A DNA stretch of 64,000 bases, from the NCBI GenBank assembly GCA_038049695.1, contig CP142453.1:114096001-114160000 (forward strand). Direction: 5' to 3'. Shown here one piece after another: positions 47,771 to 57,518 of this stretch; within the stretch, counting starts at the first letter, position 1, and the number at the start of each line of letters is the position of its first letter. A program made the translations under genes and the position numbers. The DNA is from Cinnamomum chago. Lineage: Eukaryota; Streptophyta; Magnoliopsida; Laurales; Lauraceae. The notes below the pieces were generated by a model. The model did not search any database. It had not been told where the DNA came from and saw only the letters and a program-made list of their open reading frames with translations.

Positions 47771-48395
47771 CATCATCATCAAAGCCTCGTCCCAATTATG
47801 TTGGGATCAGCTAGATGAATTCTATTCCATCATTCCTGTCTATCCTTGGCCAGATCCTTAGATAGACTGTGCTTCCTCAGATTTGTCCCAACTACTTCCA
47901 TTTGTTCCCTCTTCCGCCTACCCCTTTCCCATCAACTTGCACAAATAAACTTGTCCTTCTATGTTGTTGGCCTGCATTGGATGTCTAAACCATTTCAAGT
48001 GTCTCTCTTAATTTACGATCTATAGACTGTACCCAACCCTAAATTTTCCCTAATGTGCTCATTCCTGATTTTATCTTTTCTAGTTTTACCTAACATCTCT
48101 GCTACACTCATTTTTTTGAATACGTTGTTTTCTAATTGCCCAACATTCTTCCCCATAGACCATCATACATCATAGCCGGTTTAATCTCTGTCTTCTAAAA
48201 TTCTCCCTTCAATCTTATTGGTATACACCGATCACAAAGCACTCCAAAAGCAAATCTCCACTTCAACCATTCAACTTTATTCTATGTTCGACATACTCAA
48301 TCACCCAATTATTACTAATTAAAGAGCCAATGTATCTGAAGGGCTCTCTTTGTGGCATCTCTTGAGCCTCAACTCTCAGGAATTACTTCTCCCTA
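47771..48395 (-). mobile_element. RTE-type LINE 3' part, decayed
   Basis: The minus strand reads, in shifting frames, VEAQEMPQREPFRYIGSLIS, then VEHRIKL, YGEECWAI, EMLGKTRKDKIRNEHIRENL, KDRQEWWNRIHLADPN and IIGTRL, followed by a (GATGAT) tail. This is the C-terminal half of an RTE-clade reverse transcriptase. Broken by several frameshifts and stops; 5' part missing. In intron 1 of the zinc-finger gene, antisense to it. Confidence 0.75.
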
Positions 48396-50095
48396 AACAT
48401 GTCCACAAAAGTGCAGATATTTGAGTAATAGTTCGTGCTACCTTTTTCCTTGGATATTTTGTTAACCCCTAATCCACGTCCAAACCTTACCATCTGCTTG
48501 ACTACCTTGACTGGCATAGATCCAGGTGGGCCCACAGTGGGTGGATGTCTCAAAGGTAGTAAAATGCCTGGACGCAGTGGAGCTTGCTCTATGTAAATCA
48601 CTGAATCTATAGAGGTAATAATCTTGAATGAGAAACTTGTTGCAAATGCACCTTTGGTCATCTTGTTATAAAAGCTATGTTCATGTACTTCACATTTTTT
48701 CTTATCATCTTTTTTCAGCGTTCCACAAGCCCACCAAGGAGATAAGCTACATGTCACAGACAATATAGAGAAAATCTATGTATACCTAAAATTTAAATTT
48801 CCTCGTCACCCAAGTTAGTAAAGCAAAGAGTGGAGAGAAATGTTTTTGATAGTTTAAGCAGTCTTTTTTTTTTTTCTTTTTTCTTTTCAATCTTTCAGAT
48901 GGCATTAATAATTGGTTTTTGTACATATTTACAATATTTGCATCTCTTATATTGCGTATCCATCTTTGTATTTTTTGGGATTAGTGAGATTTTTGTTACC
49001 AATAAAAAACGCCAAACTTAGACAGCCTGTTCGCTTTGCTATTTGCTTCTCTGGGACAGGACAAAAGCGGAAGTGATCGTCTTCTGACAGAGCTTTGATA
49101 ACATTAAGTTCATATAAGGTACACCATGGATCTTTTGACAAACCCCCATCCCAAAATGGTGTCCCTCGAATCCTCTTCCACTAGAACCAGGCAATGTAGC
49201 CTCATGTTGTGACTACACTTTTTCCCCATAGGAGTCTTACGTGCTGGTTGATCCCTATAAGGATCTAATGGGGACTCTATTCATATCCTTTGCTCCCCAT
49301 ATTGGAAGGCTTTGGACTCCCTTTGGAACTACCATCCACACTCAAATTGAGGCGGCCTGACTTGTAAGGTAGTAAATTCTTTTAATATCTTTTTTTGTCT
49401 ACCTAAAATTTTATTTATTTAGGATTTTAGAATTCCAATCGTGTTAAATTGGTATTATAGCATTCAGGGCTGCATCTGTAGTAATGTAGAATGAGTAAAA
49501 GATCATATGGAGCAAGGGAGCAACTCAGATGCTTCACAAAAATGACTTGTAGTGATTGTAGTGCGACTAAACATTGAGCTGCTTTTGGTTGCAATAAAGT
49601 GTCGAATGCTGAATCATCAAGTTTCCTTTTGCAAGCTTTCCAACATCTGAACATCACATCACTCACCATCAAATATTTCCTTCACCAAACTTTCCATGAA
49701 TCCTTTTCAAAAAGAAATAAAAACTTTTCTAGAATTTAACTTGCAGTTGGATCTCCTTGCTAAGAATGGGCCTCCCAACTCTCAAGCCTCCTGCAATCCT
49801 TTCCATATTCTGTTGTTGTAATTGTTAGCCTTCATTTACCACAAAATAAGAAGCCTTTGGGCAGTTCTCCAGCGAAGTGCGTTTACCGACCAAAATAAAT
49901 CAATAGATAAGTCCCTTTCTGTACCTATTCCCTTTTTTTTTCTTTTATGAAGTTAGAAACTGAATGAAGTGCTTTTATTTGTGCTTATGCATGTGTATAT
50001 TGGCTCTTTGATTCCTTTGAATTTTTTTTTCTGACACGACAGTGTACAAATATGTTGCGACTTCCTCATGATGTACCCATTATTTGATATTGCAG
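48396..50095. other. Rest of intron 1, unassigned
   Basis: A 126-codon minus-strand frame at 48383-48763 starts in non-RTE sequence and has no family match I recognise. Otherwise AT-rich intron. Confidence 0.35.
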
Positions 50096-50157
50096 GTGCC
50101 CATATCAGTCATGCAAGAGTTGCTGTGCAAAAGCACAAAATCCTTGTCATATTCATG
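50096..50157 (+). CDS. SHI-type zinc-finger protein gene, exon 2
   Basis: A 62-nt exon between TTGCAG/ and /GTATGT. It completes the Arg split as AG|G and encodes CPYQSCKSCCAKAQNPCHIH plus one base: the second half of the C-x2-C-x7-C-x4-C-x2-CC-x6-C finger. Ends in phase 1. The next exon is not in the window; intron 2 contains the Tat retrotransposon starting about 90 bp downstream. Found from the motif, too short to stand alone. Confidence 0.8.
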
Positions 50158-50246
50158 GTATGTGTAAGTTCCTAAAAATTACGGACTTGATTATTAGAGG
50201 ACTAAGCTCTTGGTTTGAAGATCTTGGGAAGATGAGGGGAAATGAT

Positions 50247-50832
50247 TGAGCCTCCGATGACCTGAAAGAGGGAGACAACGAGTCAGAGCCCCTGGCCGAA
50301 GGTAGCCGAAGGCGCTCCGATGCTCAAGTCAGTGTAGGAACTGAAAGAGAATGGAGAAGAAGAAGTCTGGGAAGGAGACGGGTTGCCTACCTTACATGGC
50401 TTTCCCTCATGCAATATATAGACGCGGTAGTCATCATTGGACTGCTCCCTTAAGGGGACGGGAGCCCTATCAGAGTGTACTCTTATCTCCTGAGTGGGGG
50501 TAGGTGAAAAGGGAGTTTCCCATCGGATCATCATTCCACGCCTATAGACATGACCCTGAGATAAGGTGTGCCCCTTATCTAGGTCCGGTGCCCACTCTGC
50601 CTGTCAGTGCGTCGTTTCCGTCACGGCAGCGCATTTATGGCTGAGTGACAGGGGCCGAGATCGGGCAGAGGCTGGGACCGAGGTCGGGACTCATGACGTA
50701 GCCACCGAGACTCGCTCCGTGATTCTTCCGAGATGGCGTTGCGGCCGACCTTGGGTGGTACCGAGACCAATGGTAAACCGAGACTGGGGGATGGCCCCAC
50801 CTAAATCCGTGAGCACAGAACGACCCTACACA
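50247..50832 (-). mobile_element. 3' LTR of the Tat-lineage Gypsy element
   Basis: On the minus strand: TGTGTAGGGTCGTTC ... GAGGCTCA, about 586 bp, TG...CA. A TATA-like TCTATATATTGCATG lies near 50410-50424, followed by the CTGACTTGAGCATCGGAG block typical of Gypsy (Athila/Tat) R-U5. The purine-rich GAGCTAGGGGGCAAT adjoins it as polypurine tract. The partner 5' LTR lies beyond the right edge of the window, so the ends could not be checked by comparison. Confidence 0.7.
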
Positions 50833-50847
50833 ATTGCCCCCTAGCTC
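50833..50847 (-). other. Polypurine tract of the Tat element
   Basis: The minus strand reads GAGCTAGGGGGCAAT directly before the LTR start TGTGTAGG; the G-rich run next to the 3' LTR fits the plus-strand primer site. Confidence 0.55.
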
Positions 50848-51151
50848 TCGACCTCTTGGGCCTTTCCCGAGGTCGGTAGCTAAGATTCGGAAGTGATGGG
50901 GCCGTCTTTTCGTATCTTGCCTTTATTAGATTCTCATCATAATGCCCCTTCATCTGTCCTAGGCAATAAATAGGGCACCATAATCGCTTTGCCCTGTCAA
51001 GCACGTGGGACGCCGCTCCGTATGTCCGAAGTGATAAATGTCGTACCAGAGGCGTGGTGGGAGGCGAACCGTTGCCGCCACGTGGAGTCCTCTGTCTGGG
51101 TGGTCGCCGGGATCGAAGCGATGCGTGGCAGGGCAATCAAGAGGGGCGTCC

Positions 51152-51162
51152 CTCTATAAAAA
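51152..51162 (+). promoter_or_regulatory. TATA-like box upstream of the antisense ORF
   Basis: CTCTATAAAAATGG on the plus strand, about 300 bp before ATG 51454, followed by a pyrimidine-rich leader-like stretch. Another A/T motif (CAATAAATAGGG) lies near 50966. Suggests the antisense ORF is expressed from its own promoter. Confidence 0.45.
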
Positions 51163-51453
51163 TGGAAGCGCCCCCTTCCTTTTCTCTTTTACCTTAGCTG
51201 TTTGTCTGAGAAGGAGAGCTCTGTTGAAAACGAAGTTCTGCCACAAATTTCGTTGAAGAACGAACCAACTGATCTCGGGAACTTTTCTTTCTAGCCTTCT
51301 GCTTCTTCGTCCTCAGCAATCTTCAGCATCCTTTCTCTGAGTTCCATCTTCTCTCTCTGCTATTTCTTTGTGCCTCCTTTCTTCTCCTCGCTTTCAGAGG
51401 GTTTTTGGTCCCTTAGGGTTTTTCCATTTCTCGCCTCCTTTTGTTTTAAGAAA

Positions 51454-53788
51454 ATGGGGATCTATAGCCATTGGTTGGAGGGTCCAGCAGCCCTGGAGGC
51501 TTTTAGGTCGTCGTTTAAGATCCCGGCTGATGTCCTGGTGAAACCTGATGACCTCGGGGGCCTTCTTGATGGCCTTTCCCGGTACAAGAACTGGATGCCT
51601 TTCTCCCTGCTGTCGGTGTGCGAAGGCGGGGTCAGGTTCCCTATCCACCCGCTCCTCCGGTCCTGCCTTACTGCGTGGCACATCTGCCCCTTCCAGTTGA
51701 TGCCAAATGGTTTCAAGATTGTAATGGGCGTGGCGGAGCTGAACTGGATCCTCGACATCGACCTCGGGGTGCATGACATAGAAGATGTTTATGACATCTG
51801 TAAAGCTGCAGGGGGTGAGGATTCTTATTATCTTCGGGTGAAGGCCAGGCGTCGGCCCCTGGTGAACGCCCTAGAAGATTCGAGTAAATATGCCGGGGAT
51901 GAATGGATCGTGGTCTCGGGGAACTGGGAGTTCAGGGGGACCGAGACCGAAGAGGAGCGGAGAATCCAGGTCCCATGGAGACCTGGAACCCCTCCCAGTA
52001 AACACCTGTCCTTCTAGGTTTATTCGTGCTGTTTTTGCTCGTTGTTTATGCCGAGCTGACGCCCTTGCTGTTCTCTGCGCAGGTATTCAGAAAAGGAGGA
52101 GAGAGGCCAGCTTCAACAAGTGGAAGAGGAACGACGCGTGGTTGGAGAAGATCTGCAATTACCACGGTCACCACGATCGAGCTGCCTTCTCATTGCTTGG
52201 GTACAAGCCACGGTACCGGTCTTATACCAGTAAGACAGCCGAGGTCCCCCTTGAGCCAGTAGGGGAGATTGTACTCGCGCTTGCCGAGACCAGCGGCCAA
52301 GCCACGGAGTCCCAAGACCCGATTATTATCTCCGATAGCCCCCCTCACTCTCAAGGTCAAGTAGAGGAGGAGATGGACGGACAACGCCCTCCCTTGAAGA
52401 GTCTGGGGGCTATGATCTTCGGGGGCCGAGCTCCCCCCGCCTCCAAGCGTGCCCCCAGCGGGTAAGGTGCCTCCCAGGGCTCCGCAGCGGCCGCTTCCTC
52501 CGGCTCGTCTGGAGCAGCGGGGGCATCCTCCGCCAAAGCTAAGGGGTGGTCGGTGGAGCCCCCCAAGGACATCCAGCTGCGAAAGGAGCCTCTCCCGCTC
52601 AAGGACAGTAGGTCGCGGGTGGTTGAGGCCGAGAAGGAGGCTCCACCGCCTCCGCTACCAAAGGATGCCCTGGACAGAACCACGAGAGCCGGAAAGAAGG
52701 GCGATGGGGCCCCTCCCGAGAAGAGGCCTCGTGTAGAGGGTGAGGGGGTCCTTCCCGAGAAGAGGCCTCGCGTAGGGGGCGAGGAGGAGAGTCTCCAGGA
52801 AGCGGCCCCGCAGGCCGTGCCAGCGCCCTGGAGGCCCAACTTCGACCTCAACCCTAACCAGCCCATGACAATGGAGGAACGGCTGGGGTCCAGCTGGGAG
52901 ACGGTTATGGCCCTCGCTCGGGGATGCGCCCTCCCCCTGGACATGGAGAAGCATAAAAAGGTCGGGACGATGGGCCTGCTTCATCAGGTGATGAGGTCGT
53001 CGCTTGAGGTAATTTTCCCCTTCCTGCTTTTGAATTTCTGCCTCTCGGTTGCCTGGTTCGATTTCCTTACCATTTTTATCCTTTCACAGAATGTACAGAG
53101 GGTTCAAGTAGTGATGGAGAGGCGGATGGAAACGGCGGCTCATGTCGCCGAGCTGGAGAAGGATAAGAAGAGAATGGGGGATGCGCTGGAGGCCAGCACG
53201 GCAAAGACCGAGATCATCAAGTTGCGTGGCGAGAATAAAAACCTAAAGGGCGTCGTTGATGATAAGGCGAGGAGGGCGGTCCAACTGGAGGCCGAGCTTG
53301 CGCAGAAGGGGGCTGAGCTTGCCAAGAGGGAGGCCGAGCTCGCCCATAAGCAAAATGAAATGGCTGGGATGGAGGCCGAGCTCGAGGCTTCCATGAAAGA
53401 GAGGGCCGATGTCGAGTCCACCCTACGAGCCCAAGTTACAAAAGCTTACCAAGATGGGGTGGACTGGGCGTCGGAGGAGTACGTGGCTCAAATCACGGAT
53501 CTGAGCCCGGTGCTGTTTGAGATGGGGTGCAGGGAGGCCCTTCGTAAGTACGGGGTTGCTGAGGACGACCCCATATTTGCAAACCTTCCTCAGTTCCAAC
53601 CTGCAGTACCGAGCTTAGGATCAGAGCCTGGCTCCAATCCTCCTGAGGCCTCTACTGAAGTCCCAGACGTACCTCCTCCACCTCCTCCCCATGCTGAGGT
53701 CGAAACGGCCCAGGCTCCTCCATCTGATGTTCCTGCCTCGTCCGATCCTCCAGAGCCGAATAAAGATGTGGCGCTCGAGAAGCAATAG
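51454..53788 (+). mobile_element. Antisense additional ORF (aORF) of the Tat element
   Basis: Opposite in strand to pol. The first block (from ATG 51454) begins MGIYSHWLEG and carries LLSVCEGGVRFPIHPLLRS, then QLMPNGFKIVMG. This fold is seen in plant 'transposase-like' additional ORFs of Tat elements. Later blocks hold a Pro/Glu-rich acidic linker, a motif near RPNFDLNPNQP, a long coiled coil (53100-53440, repeats of EAELAQK/AELAKRE) and a Pro-rich C terminus ending ALEKQ. Open in about three blocks; whether introns or decay separate them is unresolved. Function unknown; such ORFs are described in Grande and Retand. A structural or regulatory role is only inference. Confidence 0.7.
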
Positions 53789-54362
53789 GATTTTTTCTTT
53801 TCTTGATGTATTCTTGCTTTTTTTTTTTTTTTGGAATGTACGAGACTCTATAACCATTCTTCTATTAATGGAAAATGACTTTTCTCTTTAGATAAATCTC
53901 CAGCTGCTTTCTTATTTCTTTCCCCTTGCAATGGGGTGTGGATGTCCTGATGACCAAAATTTGTAAGTGGCTGAGGTCGGTAATGAAATCAGACTTTAAT
54001 CAATCTCCCCATCTCGGGATGAGGAACCCCTCTAGCTCCTGAATCTCCCGAACGACCTGAGTTGGCAAGTTCATTAGGCAGGCCTTGTTACTTCTTGATT
54101 GATGGTTGGGCTTCGATGGCCCACTCCTGAGGGTAGAATCTTAAGAAGAGACCATAGTTAGTTTGTATTACACCCCGAGATGCGGCCTTCTTGTTGGAGA
54201 GCCAGGGCCGTGCCCTTAGATGACCCGAAGGGTCTGGGTTGAGCTCACACGCAGGCCGAGTTCGGCGACTTCAGATTTTTGCCCCTTTTTATGTCCTGAG
54301 GGGATGGTTTGTCGTCTGAGAGATTGCGGTGAGGAGCAGAGTTCTGGCCCTCTAGCCGGGTT
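53789..54362. other. Tat element spacer between aORF and minisatellite
   Basis: Non-coding, with a T-run after the aORF stop at about 53818-53832. No domain recognised. Confidence 0.5.
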
Positions 54363-54614
54363 CAAAGAGGCTGGCGTGGGGGCCGGAGCCTTGGGGGAGT
54401 TGGCCCTGTGACCGAACTCAAAGAGGCTGGCGCGAAGGCTGAAGCCTTGGGGAGTTGGCCCTATGACCGAACTCAAAGAGGCTGGCGCGAGGGCCGAAGC
54501 CTTGGGGAGTTGGCCCTATGATCGAACTCAAATAGGCTGGCGCGAGGGCCGAAGCCTTGGGGAGTTGGCCCTATGACCGAACTCAAAGAGGCTGGCGCGA
54601 GGGCCGAAGCCTTG
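54363..54614. repeat. 55-bp minisatellite, about 4.5 copies
   Basis: GAGGCTGGCGCGAGGGCCGA-type units start at 54367, 54423, 54478, 54533 and 54588, period 55 (first 56). Lies between the end of pol and the end of the antisense ORF, a place where Tat-lineage elements are known to carry tandem repeats. Confidence 0.93.
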
Positions 54615-54693
54615 CCTTCTTCACAACTCAAACGACATACGGCAAATTTCTTTCAAAAGATCCTTCTTTATTGGTTTGTCATTTTGAATACAA

Positions 54694-55998
54694 CTAGAAG
54701 TAATACTTTTTTAGATGCGCAGCATTCCATGGTCGTGGCAACTCTTTGTCATCCATCCCCTCAAGTCTGTAGGCTGACCTCCCAGAGACCGAGATTACTT
54801 TAAAGGGGCCGAGCCAGTTTGGTGCGAGTTTGCCTTCTTTAGGATCTCTATCCGCTGGAAGTGCTCTTTTTAGGACTAGTTCTCCAACTGAGAATCTCCT
54901 CTCTTTGACCCTCTGATTGTATCCTTTAGATAGCTGCTGCTGATAAGAGGCCAGACGCACGGATGCCGCTTCCCTTCGTTCCTTGGCCAGGTCGAGCTCT
55001 CTGGCAAGGTTGATCTCGTTCTGCCCTTGATCGAAGAGGTTCGTCCTCAATGTCGGGAGGCCGACCTCGAGAGGGATCATGGCCTCCATCCTATAGGCCA
55101 GTGAAAAAGGAGTCGCCGAAGTGGATCGCCTCGGGGTGGTCCTGTATGCCCACAGGACACTCGGCAATTCTTCCACCCATCTGCCTTTAGCTTTATCAAG
55201 CCTCTTTTTGAGTCCGTCCAGCACCACCTTGTTTGAGATCTCTGCTTACCCGTTGCTCTGTGGGTAGGCTGGAGTCGCATAAAGGTTCCTGATACCGTGC
55301 TTCTGGCAGAAGTTTCTGAAGAGTTTTGAATCGAACTGGGTCCCATTATCCGAGACCAAAGCTCTGGGGATCCCGAACCTTGTGACGATGTTTTTCCACA
55401 CAAAATTCTTCGTGTCGTGCTCGGTGATGGAGGATAAGGCCTCTGCCTCTATCCATTTTGTGAAGTAATCAGTGCCCACCATCAACCACCTTTTGTTCCC
55501 TGGAGTGCGGTGAAGAGGACCCACGATGTCCAGCCCCTACTGAGCGAAGGGCCACGGACTGGAGAGGGGACTCAGGTCCCGAGCTGGCTGATGCAGGGAA
55601 TGGGAGTACTTCTGGCATTTTTCACACTTCCTGGCGTAGAGCTGGGCATCTTTCTGCATGTAGGGCCACCAATAGCCCTGGCTAATAGCTCTGTATGCCA
55701 GTGATCTTCCTCCAATGTGGCTTCCACAGATTCCTTCGTGAATTTCAAAGAGGAAGTCTTTCACCTTGCTTGGGTGGACGCATTGAAGATATGGTCCTGA
55801 GTAGGATTTTCTGTAGAGTTTTTCGTCTGGGGATGGCCAAAAGTGAGTCGCTTTCACCCTGACCTTGTGAGCTTCATTCTTGTCCTCAGGGAGCTTATCC
55901 TCTTTTAGGAATGTCATGATCGGGTTCATCCAGCTCGGGCCGAGATCAGTGCACAAGACTTGCCGAACTGGAAGGAGTTCTATGCTCGGTCTTTTCAA
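54694..55998 (-). mobile_element. Integrase region of the Tat element
   Basis: In element order: the zinc-binding H-H-C-C segment (HEGICGSHIGG ... CEKCQKYS), the catalytic core (DYFTKWIEAEAL, then LVSDNGTQFDS) and the C-terminal part (WVEELPSVLWAYRTTPR, then FSVGELVLKRAL and GKLAPNWLGPFKV). All are standard for Ty3-gypsy integrase. The region is broken. Confidence 0.9.
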
Positions 55999-57112
55999 TG
56001 TCCCTACATCGACCGTTCTTCTTTTCCCTGCCGATCTGCCTGACTTCAGCTTTTTCGAACTGTGAGAGGAGCTGTCTGGTGTGGGCTAGGTAGGCCGCCA
56101 TCCTCTCGTCTTGGGCTTGATAATCTCCGCTCAGCTGGTTCGTCACCAACTGAGAGTCGCTGAAGACTACGAGCCGACGTGCCCCCAGTATCTCTGCGCT
56201 ATCGAGACCCGCAATCAGTGCTTCGTCCTCCGCTTCATTGTTTGATGCCTTGAAGTCGAGGGTTAGTGCCTGTTCTATGACTAGTCCTTCTGGGGATTGG
56301 AGGACTACGTCGACGCCAGCTCTTCTGGATGTTGACGATCCGTCGACAAAGACCTTCCAAGCTGACTCGAGGAATTTTATCCAGGACTGGTCTTCCACGG
56401 CCTTGGTTTCAGCTTCGTCATTGCCCTTGGGGTCCCCCAGTTTGGTACCGAGCGAGGTCGGTGCCGAACTAGGAGAAGTGAACTCGACGATGAAGTCCGT
56501 TAGGACCTGCGCTTTGATTGCCGTTCTGGGTTGATATTGGATATCGAATTGCCCCAGTTCTACGGCCCACTTGGAGATTCGGCCAGAAAAGTCCGCCTTT
56601 CTGAAAAGGGATTTGAGTGGGAACTCCGTGACGACCACCACTGTCTGGAAGTAATGGGAGAGCTTGCGAGAGGCACTGATGAGTGCCAGTGCTAGCTTTT
56701 CGAGTGGCAGGTACCTGGTCTCAGCGTCGAGCAGGGTCTTGCTGGTGTAGTAGATGGGGTGTTGCTGCTTGCCGTTCTCTCGAACCAACACCGAGTTCAC
56801 TGCATGATCCGAGACTGCGAGGTAGAGATAGAGAAGATCCCCTTGTGATGGAGTGGATAATAGTGGTGGTGAAGAGAGGTACTCCTTGAGTTTGTCCAGT
56901 GCTTGATCACATTCTGGAGTCCATTGGAACTTGGAGCACTTTTTCAGGAGCTGGAAGAATGGGCGGCACTTGTCCGAGGCTCGGCTGATGAAGCGATTGA
57001 GCGCGGCGGCCATTCCGGTGAGCCTTTGGACCTGCTTAGCCGAGGTCGGACTCTGAACTGACTGGATGGCTACAATCTGTTCGGGATTTGCCTCAATCCC
57101 TCTTCTGGTCAC
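55946..57112 (-). mobile_element. RT connection and dual RNase H of the Tat element
   Basis: A 388-codon open stretch. Begins with the end of RT and the tether (GIEANPEQIVAIQSVQSPTS), then the Gypsy RNase H (HPIYYTSKTLLDAETRYLPL), then a second, archaeal-type RNase H (KVFVDGSSTSRRAGVDVVLQ, then ASNNEAEDEALIAGL and VFSDSQLVTNQL with D, E and D positions). The second RNase H is the diagnostic trait of the Tat lineage. Confidence 0.9.
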
Positions 57113-57149
57113 CAGGCTGCCCAGGAACTTGCCAGAACCGACGCCAAAT

Positions 57150-57518
57150 GCACACTTGGAAGCATTCAGTTTGAGCAGAAACTTTCAGACGATGCAAATG
57201 TTTGGCGTAGGTCCGTTAGGTGGTCCTGCGACTCCTTGGACTTGACGACCATGTCATCAATGTAGACTTATATCGTCTTTCCGAGCTGGTTTTGAAACAT
57301 CTTCGTGACCAGCCTCTGATTTGTCGCACCGACATTCTTCAGGCCGAAGGGCATCACCTTGTAACAGTAGAGGCCTCGAGGTATTATGAATGCAGTTTTT
57401 TCTTCATTAGGTCTGTGCAGTGGGATCTGATGGTAGCCTCGGTAGGCGTCTAAGAAGCTCATTCTGTCATATCCCGAGGAGGCGTCGATCATTTGGTCGA
57501 TCTTAGGCAGGGGGAAGC
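57150..57518 (-). mobile_element. Reverse transcriptase palm of the Tat element, part after the solo LTR
   Basis: Reads SFLDAYRGYHQIPLH, then KTAFIIPRGLYCYKVMPFGL and KNVGATNQRL: the core RT domain of Ty3-gypsy. Separated from its upstream half by the 4.6 kb LTR insertion. Confidence 0.88.
57514..57518. repeat. 5-bp target duplication, left
   Basis: GAAGC, repeated exactly at 62145-62149 on the other side of the solo LTR. Confidence 0.88.

Noticed and set aside
48383-48763. 126-codon minus-strand frame
   Set aside because: Not part of the adjacent RTE reverse transcriptase and no motif recognised; retained only as an unassigned note.
51394-52944. Minus-strand frames up to 195 codons opposite the antisense ORF
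   Set aside because: Shadows of the GC-rich plus-strand coding blocks; only the plus frames show coiled coil and conserved motifs.
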